Shown here: positions 9,130 to 17,926 of the stretch, in pieces
Layout of the letters: each line of letters begins with the position of its first letter
How positions within the stretch are numbered: position 1 is the first letter of the stretch
Made by a program: the position numbers and the translations under genes
Assembly (NCBI GenBank): GCA_002371265.1
Contig: DFGT01000026.1
Location: 1 to 49,284 of the forward strand
Length of the DNA: 49,284 bases
Direction: 5' to 3'
DNA from: Bacteroidales bacterium UBA3743
GTDB taxonomy: Bacteria > Bacteroidota > Bacteroidia > Bacteroidales > Paludibacteraceae
The notes under the pieces: generated by a model
What the model was told of the DNA's origin: nothing
Seen by the model: the letters and a program-made list of their open reading frames with translations, nothing else
The model's database searches: none

Positions 9130-10251
9130 ATGGCAAATAGCAAGAGTAGTTTTTTGCATAAACTGAATTTTAAGTATCGTCTTACCATTTTCAATGAGAA
9201 CACATTGGAAGAGGCATGGCATATACGATTGTCGAGGTTGAGTGTGATTTCGGTATGTTTCGCAGTCGCTGTGATCTATTTTTTGATCATTGCGGTGTTG
9301 ATTATCAAGACCCCATTACGTTCGTTCATGCCTGGATACACAAGCGCGAATGAGCTTAGAAAACAGGTTATTTCTCAGGCAGTGCTTCTTGATTCACTTC
9401 AGGAGCAGGCAAAAATCAACGACCAGTATCTGGCGATGTTGCAAAAGGTTGTGACAGGCGATATTGCGGTAGGCGACAGTACGGCTTCACTTAAGGATGT
9501 TGTCAAGATGGACATGTCGAAGGTGCAGAATGAACCGTCGGATCGAGAAAACCAGTTTTGCTCACAATATGAAATTGCTCAGCGTTATGCGACAAATTCA
9601 CAGATATCCGAAACAAGTAAAAACCGACTCATGCATCGCCCTGCACTTGGTGTTGTGCTTATGGGATTTGATCCATATTCGGGTGTGAATGGCGTGACTT
9701 TAAGTGTCGATCCATTGGAAAGCGTGTATTCAGCTTTGGATGGCTCGGTCATCTTTGCTGGATATTCTGCCCACAACCGTTATTGCTTGCAGATACAACA
9801 TTCAGAAAGTTTGGTGTCGATGTATAAGTTTACTCAGCCATTCTTGAAGAGAATAGGTGAACGAGTGCATGCAGGAGAAATCCTTGCCACATTGCGAGGT
9901 GGAGAACCGTCGGAAATGACTTTTGAGTTGTGGCTCAACGGTCAGCCACTTGATCCAAATGATTATATTTCATTCTCAACACAGAAGAAAGCACCTGTTC
10001 AGCCAAAGGTCAAGAAGTATGAGGCTGAACCTGTGGATCAACCTGTTGTGAGAAGATCGCGTCGTGATTCAACACAAACAAGAGATACAACAACAAGAGT
10101 AAGACGTAGGAAAGTTGAGGCTCCGGCAGAAGCGGCTCCTGCTGAGACACATGCTCCAGCAGCATCTGAGCCAGCACCAACTCCGGCTCCAGCGCCTGCA
10201 CCATCTGCTCCAGCACCAGCGACAGAAACTCCAGCTCCGGCTGCAGAATAA
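9130..10251 (+). CDS. Inner-membrane protein with a degenerate LytM (M23-like) domain
   Basis: 373 residues: short basic N-terminus, one TM segment about 37-60, a coiled linker, then an M23-like beta domain about 180-285, recognisable from LESVYSALDGSVIFAGY and GERVHAGEILATLRGG. The metal ligands expected in M23 (H..GxD and HxH) are absent: the first block reads GVTLSVDP, and the end reads EMTFELW where LHFE would be typical. The C-terminal 90 residues are basic, then Ala/Pro-rich. By analogy with EnvC/NlpD-type non-catalytic LytM proteins it may activate or scaffold a cell-wall amidase (inference). It precedes dxr by 18 nt in a tight co-directional block. Confidence 0.85.
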   Translation: MANSKSSFLHKLNFKYRLTIFNENTLEEAWHIRLSRLSVISVCFAVAVIYFLIIAVLIIKTPLRSFMPGYTSANELRKQVISQAVLLDSLQEQAKINDQYLAMLQKVVTGDIAVGDSTASLKDVVKMDMSKVQNEPSDRENQFCSQYEIAQRYATNSQISETSKNRLMHRPALGVVLMGFDPYSGVNGVTLSVDPLESVYSALDGSVIFAGYSAHNRYCLQIQHSESLVSMYKFTQPFLKRIGERVHAGEILATLRGGEPSEMTFELWLNGQPLDPNDYISFSTQKKAPVQPKVKKYEAEPVDQPVVRRSRRDSTQTRDTTTRVRRRKVEAPAEAAPAETHAPAASEPAPTPAPAPAPSAPAPATETPAPAAE

Positions 10252-10269
10252 AGATAAAGTCAGATAGAA

Positions 10270-11424
10270 ATGACACAGAAGGTAATTACAATTTTGGGTT
10301 CTACCGGTTCGATCGGTACACAGGCACTTGATGTGGTGCGTGAGAATCCAGACAGATATAAAATAGAATCGCTTACAGCAGGAAGAAATGCTTCTTTGTT
10401 GATTGAACAGATCAAGGAGTTTAAGCCGGCAATTGCAGTGATTGCCGACGAAAGCAAGTATGAGGAGGTTAAGAATAGTGTGGCAGGATTGCCTACAAAA
10501 GTGATGACCGGCACTGCTGCTGTTGCGGATGTCGCAGCCAACGACGCTTCAGAAATGGTCCTTGTGGCATTGGTGGGTTATTCCGGACTTGCTCCTACGA
10601 TTGCTGCAATCAAGGCACACAAGAAGATAGCATTGGCTAATAAGGAGACATTGGTGGTGGCAGGAGATTTGGTTTGCCGCCTGTGTCAGGAAAACGGAAT
10701 CAAGCTCCTTCCCGTCGACTCGGAACATTCGGCTATTTTTCAATGCTTGGATGGAGAACGCCATAATAAACTTGAGAAGATAATCCTGACAGCTTCAGGA
10801 GGTCCGTTCCGTGGCTGGACTCGTGATAAGTTGGAGAACGTGACTCCAGAGATGGCGTTGAAACATCCCAACTGGAGCATGGGGGCTAAGATCACAATTG
10901 ATTCAGCCTCGATGATGAATAAAGGATTTGAGGTGATTGAGGCGAAATGGCTCTTCGACCTTACTCCAGATATGATAGAGGTGCAGGTGCATCCGCAGAG
11001 CATTATCCATTCGATGGTACAGTTTAACGACGGTGCTGTGAAAGCTCAACTTGGTACGCCAGATATGCGTATACCTATTTCATTGGCGTTGAGCTATCCC
11101 GAGCGTATCTACCTTGGTGGAGAACGTTTGGATTTCGGCAAAGTCAAGCAACTTACTTTTGAGGCTCCAGATCCAAAAGTCTTCCGTAATCTTGCATTGG
11201 CTTATGAGGCATTGGATAAAAAAGGTAATGTGGCGTGTGTGGTGAATGCGGCGAATGAGGTCGTGGTGCGTGAGTTCTTGAATAAGAAGATAGGATTCTT
11301 GCAGATGTCGGATATCATAGAGCAGACTATGGCTAAAATAGCTTATATCGCACAGCCTACATATGAGGATTATATCCAGACAGATATAGAGGCAAGAAAA
11401 GTGGCAGAAAGTTTTATAAAGTAA
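10270..11424 (+). CDS. dxr: 1-deoxy-D-xylulose 5-phosphate reductoisomerase
   Basis: 384 residues, usual length. It converts DXP to MEP with NADPH, the committed step of the non-mevalonate isoprenoid pathway, in the cytoplasm. The N-terminal Rossmann motif is LGSTGSIGTQALDVV. The metal-binding DSEHSAIFQ motif places Asp150 and Glu152 at the positions known from E. coli. The substrate-binding segments TASGGPFR, HPNWSMGAKITIDSA and MNKGFEVIEA are all present. rseP starts one base after its stop, and the degenerate LytM gene ends 18 nt upstream. Confidence 0.97.
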   Translation: MTQKVITILGSTGSIGTQALDVVRENPDRYKIESLTAGRNASLLIEQIKEFKPAIAVIADESKYEEVKNSVAGLPTKVMTGTAAVADVAANDASEMVLVALVGYSGLAPTIAAIKAHKKIALANKETLVVAGDLVCRLCQENGIKLLPVDSEHSAIFQCLDGERHNKLEKIILTASGGPFRGWTRDKLENVTPEMALKHPNWSMGAKITIDSASMMNKGFEVIEAKWLFDLTPDMIEVQVHPQSIIHSMVQFNDGAVKAQLGTPDMRIPISLALSYPERIYLGGERLDFGKVKQLTFEAPDPKVFRNLALAYEALDKKGNVACVVNAANEVVVREFLNKKIGFLQMSDIIEQTMAKIAYIAQPTYEDYIQTDIEARKVAESFIK

Positions 11425-11425
11425 T

Positions 11426-12733
11426 ATGATTTATACGTTAATACAGTTTTTCGCCTCATTGACGTTGTTAGTGGTGATCCATGAGTTTGGACATTTTATA
11501 ACTGCGAAGATGTTTGGCGTCAGAGTTGAAAAATTTTATATTTTCTTCAACCCTGGATTTAGTCTTTTCAAATTCAAACCGAAAAACAGTGATACTACCT
11601 ACGGTATCGGTTGGTTGCCTCTTGGTGGCTACGTTAAACTTTCTGGAATGATTGACGAAAGTTTTGATACGGAGCAGATGAACAAAGAGCCGAAAGAGTG
11701 GGAGTTTCGCACAAAGCCTGCTTGGCAGCGACTGATAATAATGGTTGCTGGAGTGGTGATGAATTTTCTCCTTGCGATAACGATATATGCCGGAATCGCT
11801 TTCCACTGGGGAGATACATATTTGCCATTTGAGAATGCCAAAGATGGCATGGAATTTTGTTGGTCGGCTCATGAGATAGGTTTTGTTGATGGCGATATAT
11901 TGGTTTCTGCGGATGGAGAGAAATTAAAAAGTTTGTCAGAGGAAGAGTTTCGTAAGATTACTGAAGCGAAGACGGTTCAGGTGGAGAGAGACGGTGCGAT
12001 TGTAGACATTGCTATTCCAGACACATTCATGGCTATGTTGCTGAGAGAGGGTAATGGATTTGCGTTCTACCGTGTCCCATTTGTAGCGCAGAAAATTATC
12101 GACGGAATGCCTGCTGCGGAGGCAGGACTTCAGGCAGATGATAGGTTGCTGACAATAGATGGACAGTCTGTGTATTTGACGCAGGCAATGAAGCAGATAG
12201 CTTCACATAAGAACAAGCAGATGGAGTGGAGTGTTTTGCGAGGGGCAGACACTGTGAAACTGACAGTCACTCCGGATATCAATGGCAAAGTAGGTGTGTA
12301 TATGAAGTCGCCATACGACTTGTATAAGATGGAACATGTCGAGTATTCTTTCTTGGAGTCGTTTCCACACGGAATAAAGACAGCGGTCGAGAAGATAACA
12401 GGATATGTCTCCGATTTCAAATACGTCTTCACTCCTGAAGGAGTGCAGTCGTTAGGCGGTTTCGGAAGTGTCGCATCGTTGTTCCCGGATTCGTTTGATT
12501 TCCATGCGTTCTGGACTATCACGGCATTCTTGTCTTTGGTCTTGGCATTTATGAATTTCTTGCCGATTCCAGCTCTTGATGGCGGACACATATTGTTTGT
12601 CTTGATAGAAATCATCACACGTAAGAAGGTAAGCAAGGAGGTCTTGCTAAAAGCTCAGATGATTGGCGTCGCATTCCTTCTCGCATTGATGTTGTTTGCG
12701 AATTTGAACGATGTATTTCGTTTGTTTAAATGA
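11426..12733 (+). CDS. rseP: Site-2 protease RseP (membrane zinc metalloprotease, M50)
   Basis: 435 residues, with TM segments at both ends and two central PDZ-like regions. The zinc-site motif HEFGH is at residues 19-23 and the second motif, NFLPIPALDGGH, lies in the C-terminal membrane part. Family members cleave anti-sigma factors and leftover signal peptides within the inner membrane. It overlaps nothing but sits one base after dxr and 9 nt before era, so all are probably one transcript. Any role in cutting the anti-sigma-like protein encoded at 27357 is speculation. Confidence 0.95.
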   Translation: MIYTLIQFFASLTLLVVIHEFGHFITAKMFGVRVEKFYIFFNPGFSLFKFKPKNSDTTYGIGWLPLGGYVKLSGMIDESFDTEQMNKEPKEWEFRTKPAWQRLIIMVAGVVMNFLLAITIYAGIAFHWGDTYLPFENAKDGMEFCWSAHEIGFVDGDILVSADGEKLKSLSEEEFRKITEAKTVQVERDGAIVDIAIPDTFMAMLLREGNGFAFYRVPFVAQKIIDGMPAAEAGLQADDRLLTIDGQSVYLTQAMKQIASHKNKQMEWSVLRGADTVKLTVTPDINGKVGVYMKSPYDLYKMEHVEYSFLESFPHGIKTAVEKITGYVSDFKYVFTPEGVQSLGGFGSVASLFPDSFDFHAFWTITAFLSLVLAFMNFLPIPALDGGHILFVLIEIITRKKVSKEVLLKAQMIGVAFLLALMLFANLNDVFRLFK

Positions 12734-12742
12734 TGAAATTTA

Positions 12743-13633
12743 TTGACTATGCATAAGTCTGGATTTGTAAATATAGTGGGTAATCCGAACGTAGGAAAAT
12801 CCACATTGATGAACACTTTGGTGGGGGAGAGAATCTCCATCATCACTTCGAAGGCGCAGACAACGCGTCATCGTATAATGGGAATTGTCAACGGTGAGGA
12901 TTTCCAGATTGTCTACTCCGACACTCCAGGAGTGTTGAAGCCTAACTATAAGCTTCAAGAGTCTATGTTGGGATTTTCAACAAGTGCTCTTAAAGATGCA
13001 GATATCTTGCTTTATGTGACAGATACAGTGGAGAATGGCATGAAAAACAGCGACTTCATTGAAAAGGTGAAGAAGCAGCATGCTCCCGTCTTACTTATCA
13101 TAAATAAGATTGATCTTACCGACCAACAGAAGTTGGAGGCTTTGGTCGCACAATGGAAAGAGATCCTTCCAAACGCGGAGATAATCCCAGTGTCGGCAGC
13201 CAACAAGTTTAATATTGATTACGTGTTGAAGAGAATCAAGGATTTGTTGCCAGAGTGTCCGCCTTATTTTGAGAAGGATGCACTTACCGACAAACCTGCA
13301 CGTTTCTTTGTGACAGAAATTATCAGAGAGAAGATACTTACCAACTACGACCGAGAGATCCCATACGCAGTGGAGGTTGTAGTCGAACAGTTTAAGGAAA
13401 GTGACGACCTTATCAGAATCAATGCGGTGATCAATGTGGAGAGAGACACGCAGAAGGGAATCATTATCGGTAAGGGAGGAAAGATGTTGAAGATAGTCGG
13501 CACAGAGGCACGCAAGGATATCGAGGCATTCTTTGGCAAAAAAGTATTCTTGGAGTTGTTCGTAAAGGTAGAGAAGGATTGGCGTAACAAAGAGATGAAG
13601 TTGAAATCCTTTGGATACGACGCAGACATTTAA
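12743..13633 (+). CDS. era: GTPase Era
   Basis: 296 residues. Era binds 16S rRNA near its 3' end and assists 30S subunit assembly. The GTPase motifs are in order: G1 GNPNVGKST, the G2 region around TTRHR, G3 DTPG, G4 NKID, G5 VSAAN. A C-terminal KH domain carries GKGGKMLKIVG. It lies between rseP (9 nt upstream) and der (26 nt downstream). Confidence 0.97.
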   Translation: MTMHKSGFVNIVGNPNVGKSTLMNTLVGERISIITSKAQTTRHRIMGIVNGEDFQIVYSDTPGVLKPNYKLQESMLGFSTSALKDADILLYVTDTVENGMKNSDFIEKVKKQHAPVLLIINKIDLTDQQKLEALVAQWKEILPNAEIIPVSAANKFNIDYVLKRIKDLLPECPPYFEKDALTDKPARFFVTEIIREKILTNYDREIPYAVEVVVEQFKESDDLIRINAVINVERDTQKGIIIGKGGKMLKIVGTEARKDIEAFFGKKVFLELFVKVEKDWRNKEMKLKSFGYDADI

Positions 13634-13659
13634 CCCCAAAAAAGAAAGGAGAAAGAATT

Positions 13660-14976
13660 ATGGCAAGTAATCTTGTAGCTATAGTAGGACGTCCGAATGT
13701 AGGTAAGTCCACATTATTCAATCGTCTGACACAGACGAGAAGCGCCATCGTCAACGACACGGCTGGCACAACACGTGACCGCCAGTATGGAAAAGTGACA
13801 TGGTGCGGAAAAGAGTTTTCTATCGTCGACACAGGAGGTTGGGTAGTCAACTCTGATGATATTTTTGAGGAGGAGATCAGAAAACAGGTGACTATCGCCG
13901 TTGAGGAGTGTGATGTCATTCTATTTGTTGTCGACACAATGAATGGATTGACGGATCTAGATTCTGAGGTGGCTCATCTGTTGCGTCAAAGCAAAAAACC
14001 AGTTGTCGTAGTTTCAAATAAGGTAGATAATAACGATTGGCAGTATGCGGCTGCTGAGTTCTATAAACTAGGTCTTGGAGAGCCATATTGTGTGTCTGCA
14101 ATCAACGGTAGCGGTACTGGTGATCTGCTCGACCGAGTGCTAGAGGTGATGCCTGCCAAACCAGAGGATGATACTAAGGACACATTGCCAAAAGTGGCTG
14201 TGGTCGGTCGACCTAATGCGGGAAAATCGTCGATCATCAATGCCTTTATCGGAGAGGACAGAACAGTGGTGACGGATATCGCCGGCACGACGCGAGACAG
14301 TATCTATACACGTTACGACAAGTTCGGCTACGATTTCTATTTGGTGGACACGGCTGGAATACGTAAGAAGGCAAAAGTGACAGAAGATCTGGAATATTTT
14401 TCAGTGATTCGTTCAATCCGTTCGATTGAGGATTCAGACGTGTGTGTGCTTATGCTAGACGCCACACGTGGATTGGAGGCTCAGGATTTGAATATTGTGC
14501 AGTTGATCCAGAAAAACAACAAAGGTTTGGTTGTGGTTGTGAACAAATGGGATTTGATTGAGAATAAGGATGCCAACAGTTCAGCCAAGTTTGAGCAGAG
14601 AATCAAGGAACGTTTGGCTCCGTTCACGGATTTCCCTGTCATCTTCACATCAGTGGTCAACAAACAGAGAATCTTCAAGGTGATTGAGGCTGCGATAGAT
14701 GTGTATAAGAACCGTACACAGAGAATCTCAACAAGCAAGTTGAATGAATTCTTCTTGCCTTTGATTGAGAATTATCCGCCGCCAGCATTGAAGGGAAAGT
14801 ATATCAAGATCAAATATGTGATGCAACTACCGTCTACTTCGGTGCCATCATTCGTCTTCTATGCCAACCTTCCTCAGTATGTGAAGGATCCGTACAAACG
14901 ATTCTTGGAGAACAAGTTGCGTGAGCAGTGGCGTTTTACGGGAACTCCAGTCAACATATTTGTACGACAGAAGTAA
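13660..14976 (+). CDS. der: Double-GTPase Der (EngA)
   Basis: 438 residues. Der acts in late 50S subunit assembly. Two complete G domains are visible: GRPNVGKST / DTGG / NKVD in the first and GRPNAGKSS / DTAG / NKWD in the second, followed by a KH-like C-terminal domain (RFTGTPVNIFVR at the end). The leader before the ATG contains AAGAAAGGAG, a strong Shine-Dalgarno-like sequence that is unusual in this AT-rich, SD-poor genome. Confidence 0.97.
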   Translation: MASNLVAIVGRPNVGKSTLFNRLTQTRSAIVNDTAGTTRDRQYGKVTWCGKEFSIVDTGGWVVNSDDIFEEEIRKQVTIAVEECDVILFVVDTMNGLTDLDSEVAHLLRQSKKPVVVVSNKVDNNDWQYAAAEFYKLGLGEPYCVSAINGSGTGDLLDRVLEVMPAKPEDDTKDTLPKVAVVGRPNAGKSSIINAFIGEDRTVVTDIAGTTRDSIYTRYDKFGYDFYLVDTAGIRKKAKVTEDLEYFSVIRSIRSIEDSDVCVLMLDATRGLEAQDLNIVQLIQKNNKGLVVVVNKWDLIENKDANSSAKFEQRIKERLAPFTDFPVIFTSVVNKQRIFKVIEAAIDVYKNRTQRISTSKLNEFFLPLIENYPPPALKGKYIKIKYVMQLPSTSVPSFVFYANLPQYVKDPYKRFLENKLREQWRFTGTPVNIFVRQK

Positions 14977-14985
14977 GATAGACTA

Positions 14986-15016
14986 TTGTGATCTCTGATA
15001 CATATTTGTATCTTTG
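14986..15016 (+). promoter_or_regulatory. Promoter between der and comM
   Basis: TTG at 14986-14988, a 20-nt spacer and TATCTTTG at 15009-15016 match the Bacteroidetes -33/-7 arrangement exactly. Transcription would start about 15022, just before the 28-bp palindrome. Confidence 0.65.
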
Positions 15017-15031
15017 CAAATGAAATATCCC

Positions 15032-15071
15032 GTGGAGACGGGAATATTCCCGTCTCCACATTTTATTTTCT
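15032..15071. terminator. 28-bp perfect palindrome, terminator-like
   Basis: 15032-15059 is a perfect inverted repeat with no loop (arms begin GTGGAGACGGGAAT) followed by a T-rich tail (ATTTTATTTTC). It could terminate der transcripts, attenuate those from the promoter at 14986-15016, or bind a dimeric protein. Confidence 0.65.
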
Positions 15072-15127
15072 GCTATATGGGCAGAAACGACAAATTAAAT
15101 TGGATTATTAATTAAGTACAAAATAAT

Positions 15128-16660
15128 ATGTTAGTAAAGACGTATGCGGCATCAATCAATGGCATTGATGCAGAACTGATTACAATTGAGGTTAACCTCA
15201 GCAGTGGATTCAGATTTTCTATTGTAGGATTGCCAGACAGTGCAGTGAAGGAGAGTCAAGACCGTATAACGACGGCCATCATGAACTCAGATTATCCATT
15301 CCCACGTAAACAGATAGTGATTAATCTTGCTCCCGCGTATATGCGAAAGGAGGGGACAGGTTATGATTTGACGTTGGCAGTCGGCATTCTTGCGGCTTCG
15401 GATGTTGTGTCGGCAGAAGCGTTGGAAGGCTATATCGTGATGGGAGAATTGTCGTTGGACGGTTCGGTGAGAGGAATAACAGCGTCGTTGTCGATAGCCA
15501 TCATGGCGAAACATCTTGGATTCAAAGGATTCATTTTGCCAAAAGAGAATGCGAAAGAGGCGGCGGTGGTGAGTGGATTAGACATTATTGGCGTGGAGAG
15601 TCTGACTGAAGTGGTGGAGTTTCTGAATGGAAACATACAGATAGAAAAAACTGTGATAGACACACAGGAGTGTTTTTTCAGCAAACGAGATATTTTCGAG
15701 AGTGATTTCAAGGAGGTGTGTGGACAGGAGACAGCAAAACGAGCGATAGAGATAGCTGTGGCAGGCGGACACAATCTGATCATGATTGGCACCCCAGGTT
15801 CGGGAAAATCGATGTTGGCGAAATGTGTGCCATCCATAATGCCAAGTTTCACTCTCGATGAAGCATTGGAGACGACGAAGATCCATTCCGTCGCCGGACA
15901 ATTGCCAAAAGACACATCGCTGATGACGACACGTCCGTTCAGAAGTCCGCATAACAATGTGTCGGGAGTGGCGTTGCTTGGTGGAGGCAGTTATCCAAAA
16001 CCTGGAGAGATTTCCCTCGCCCACAATGGTGTGCTATTTCTGGATGAACTGCCACAGTATAATCGTGCAGCGTTGGAAGAACTGCGTCAACCGCTTGAAG
16101 ATCATAAGATAAGCATTTCCAGAGCAAAATTTTCTGCGGAATTTCCTTCGAGTTTTATGCTTATAGCCGCGATGAATCCGTGCCCGTGTGGACATTATGG
16201 CGATCCTAACCATGAGTGCACTTGCTCGCAAATAGAGGTGCAAAAATATATGAGCCGGATTTCTGGCCCATTAATGGACCGCATAGACCTTCAGGTGAAA
16301 ATTTCTCCGTTGAGCCATAAAGAATTGCTTGAAAATAAGGGAGGGGAAGCAAGTGCTAATATCCGCGCAAGAGTGGAGAAAGCAAGAAAGATTCAGCAAG
16401 AGAGGTTCAGAGACGAGAAGACAATCCACTGTAACGGGCAGATGGAGAAACGACACTGTGACATGTATTGCAAGATATCTTCAGAGGCGGAGGAGTTGCT
16501 GGAAAAAGCTATGAAGAAACTTAATTTTTCTGCCCGTGGATATTTCAAGGTGCTCAAACTTGCCCGAACGATAGCCGATCTTGCCGATTCCGTGGAAATC
16601 GATTCTACGCATGTGAAGGAGGCATTGTCGTATAGAAGTTTGGATAGGGAAAACTGGTGA
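15128..16660 (+). CDS. comM: YifB/ComM-family Mg-chelatase-like AAA+ ATPase
   Basis: 510 residues. The N-terminal third is the Lon-protease-like fold typical of this family (GLPDSAVKES, MRKEGTGYDLTLAVGIL). The AAA+ core has Walker A GTPGSGKS and Walker B GVLFLDELPQ. A zinc-ribbon-like stretch with four cysteines (NPCPCGHYGDPNHECTCS) precedes the arginine-finger region and a Mg_chelatase C-terminal helical domain. ComM in other bacteria is a branch-migration helicase that helps integrate transformed DNA. It has its own promoter and palindrome upstream and a hairpin at its stop codon. Confidence 0.93.
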   Translation: MLVKTYAASINGIDAELITIEVNLSSGFRFSIVGLPDSAVKESQDRITTAIMNSDYPFPRKQIVINLAPAYMRKEGTGYDLTLAVGILAASDVVSAEALEGYIVMGELSLDGSVRGITASLSIAIMAKHLGFKGFILPKENAKEAAVVSGLDIIGVESLTEVVEFLNGNIQIEKTVIDTQECFFSKRDIFESDFKEVCGQETAKRAIEIAVAGGHNLIMIGTPGSGKSMLAKCVPSIMPSFTLDEALETTKIHSVAGQLPKDTSLMTTRPFRSPHNNVSGVALLGGGSYPKPGEISLAHNGVLFLDELPQYNRAALEELRQPLEDHKISISRAKFSAEFPSSFMLIAAMNPCPCGHYGDPNHECTCSQIEVQKYMSRISGPLMDRIDLQVKISPLSHKELLENKGGEASANIRARVEKARKIQQERFRDEKTIHCNGQMEKRHCDMYCKISSEAEELLEKAMKKLNFSARGYFKVLKLARTIADLADSVEIDSTHVKEALSYRSLDRENW

Positions 16661-16680
16661 GAAATAAATTTTTATTTCTC
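16659..16680 (+). terminator. AT-rich hairpin at the comM stop codon
   Basis: GAGAAATAAA (16659-16668) pairs perfectly with TTTATTTCTC (16671-16680) around two T residues. The stem overlaps the TGA stop. It is low in G+C, so termination efficiency is doubtful. Confidence 0.45.
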
Positions 16681-16681
16681 T

Positions 16682-17005
16682 AATATATATTCACAAGGAG
16701 AACTCTCACGAGAAGCAACTGTTCGGAATTTCCGAACAGTTCGAAAAGAAGGTAATCGTATGGTTTATAGAAATATTGATTACTATAATCTTGACATGAT
16801 TATCTCTGTTGGCTTTAGAGTCAATAGTCATCAAGGTATTCTTTTCGGACTCATGTTAAATGATATCTTTAAGGAGGGTGAACTGAAAGAAAATGGAGTA
16901 TGTAAGGATTCCTTACATACTGCTGTTGATGGGAAAAAATATCATACAAAGTCTAACAACCTTGATGTTATAATATCTGTCGGCTACCGTGGAATTCCAT
17001 TCTGA
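16682..17005 (+). pseudogene. Chimeric remnant of RhuM-family genes
   Basis: An open frame of 108 codons holds two pieces of RhuM-like 'virulence' proteins joined together. The first reads IYSQGELSREATVRNF ... EGNR ... YYNLDMIISVGFRVNS and corresponds to the end of the DNA-binding-like domain. The second starts again at LNDIFKEGELKENGVC and ends at NNLDVIISVGYRG, the same conserved block seen a second time. The only ATG with a sensible position (16760) is inside the first piece. Neither half continues into the family's normal C-terminal part. Most likely two paralogues recombined and decayed. A terminator follows. Confidence 0.65.
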
Positions 17006-17026
17006 ATTGTTTGGGTAAACATTGAA

Positions 17027-17066
17027 AAAGGGCAGAGTCGTTGAAAACTTTGCCCTTTCTTATTTT
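17027..17066 (+). terminator. Terminator after the RhuM remnant
   Basis: AAAGGGCA (17027-17034) pairs with TGCCCTTT (17051-17058), extended by AGT/ACT inside one mismatch, followed by CTTATTTT. Confidence 0.7.
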
Positions 17067-17219
17067 AGTCCTTATTCTATCTGCCCTTCTTTGCAAATTT
17101 AGAAAAAACTTATGGAGTCAAAAAATAATTGCTATGGTCTTATAGAATGCAAGGATGTTCTGTCTTTTGGTATTTTCAATTTTACTGTCATTTGTTATGA
17201 TTATGTCGAAATAATTTCT

Positions 17220-17251
17220 TTTGCTATTGATACGAAAAACAATTATCTTTG
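17220..17251 (+). promoter_or_regulatory. Promoter of the phospholipid operon
   Basis: TTTG at 17220-17223, a 20-nt spacer and TATCTTTG at 17244-17251 form an exact Bacteroidetes-type promoter, 18 nt before the ATG at 17270. Confidence 0.75.
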
Positions 17252-17269
17252 CAAAAAATCTAAACAGAT

Positions 17270-17926
17270 ATGGAACAGGAAAAACAAAATGTTGACGGAA
17301 GACGTGAAATAGCTTCTCGCAACACGGGTTGGGCAAACGCTGTCGCCCACAAACTTACGGAATGGGATGTCGCCCCCAACACTATATCTTTGATGAGCAT
17401 TTTCTTCTCGATGGTGGGTTGTGCTCTTCTTTTAGGAAACTATTTCTTCGGCTTGAACCCTTACGTCGCATATATTTTATTTGCAGGTTGTGTCCAGTGC
17501 AGATTGCTTTGCAACCTTTTCGACGGAATGGTTGCTGTCGAGGGAGGTAAGCGTTCACCAAATGGAGATCTATACAATGATATGCCAGACCGTTTTGCTG
17601 ATGCTTTCTTTATCGTTCCCGTCGGCTACATCGTAGGAGGTATCGGAGTGGAGCTGTCGTGGTTGGCTGCTCTTAACGCTGTCATGACGGCTTATTTCCG
17701 TTGGATTGGGGCTTACAAGACTAAGAATCACTACTTCAACGGACCGATGGCTAAGCAACACCGTATGGCAGTGCTTACATTCGCGTCGCTTATAGCTGCT
17801 GTATGCGTCCCATTCGGCTACGATAAACTAATCTATATGATTGCTTTGATTATCATGAATGTAGGTTTGGTAGCTACACTTATCAACCGTCTTTACTTAA
17901 TGACTCACGCTGATAAAGAACTATGA
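17270..17926 (+). CDS. CDP-alcohol phosphatidyltransferase-family membrane protein
   Basis: 218 residues with about six hydrophobic segments. The family joins a CDP-activated lipid to an alcohol at the inner membrane, using the motif DxxDGxxAR(x8)GxxxDxxxD. Here it reads NLFDGMVAV, then GDLYNDMPD: Asn82 and Asn103 stand where the first and third Asp are expected, Val90 replaces Arg, while Asp85 and Asp107 are kept. This may mark a subfamily with a different substrate or metal site. It overlaps the CdsA-like gene by 4 nt (ATGA), so they are translationally coupled. The alcohol acceptor is unknown. Confidence 0.85.
   Translation: MEQEKQNVDGRREIASRNTGWANAVAHKLTEWDVAPNTISLMSIFFSMVGCALLLGNYFFGLNPYVAYILFAGCVQCRLLCNLFDGMVAVEGGKRSPNGDLYNDMPDRFADAFFIVPVGYIVGGIGVELSWLAALNAVMTAYFRWIGAYKTKNHYFNGPMAKQHRMAVLTFASLIAAVCVPFGYDKLIYMIALIIMNVGLVATLINRLYLMTHADKEL

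Noticed and set aside
9130..10251. Active M23 peptidoglycan endopeptidase
   Set aside because: The expected His/Asp zinc ligands are not in the sequence, so only a degenerate LytM fold is claimed.
17112..17312. 66-codon plus-strand ORF before the lipid operon
   Set aside because: It covers the promoter at 17220-17251, has no recognisable domain and overlaps the start of the CDP-alcohol transferase gene.
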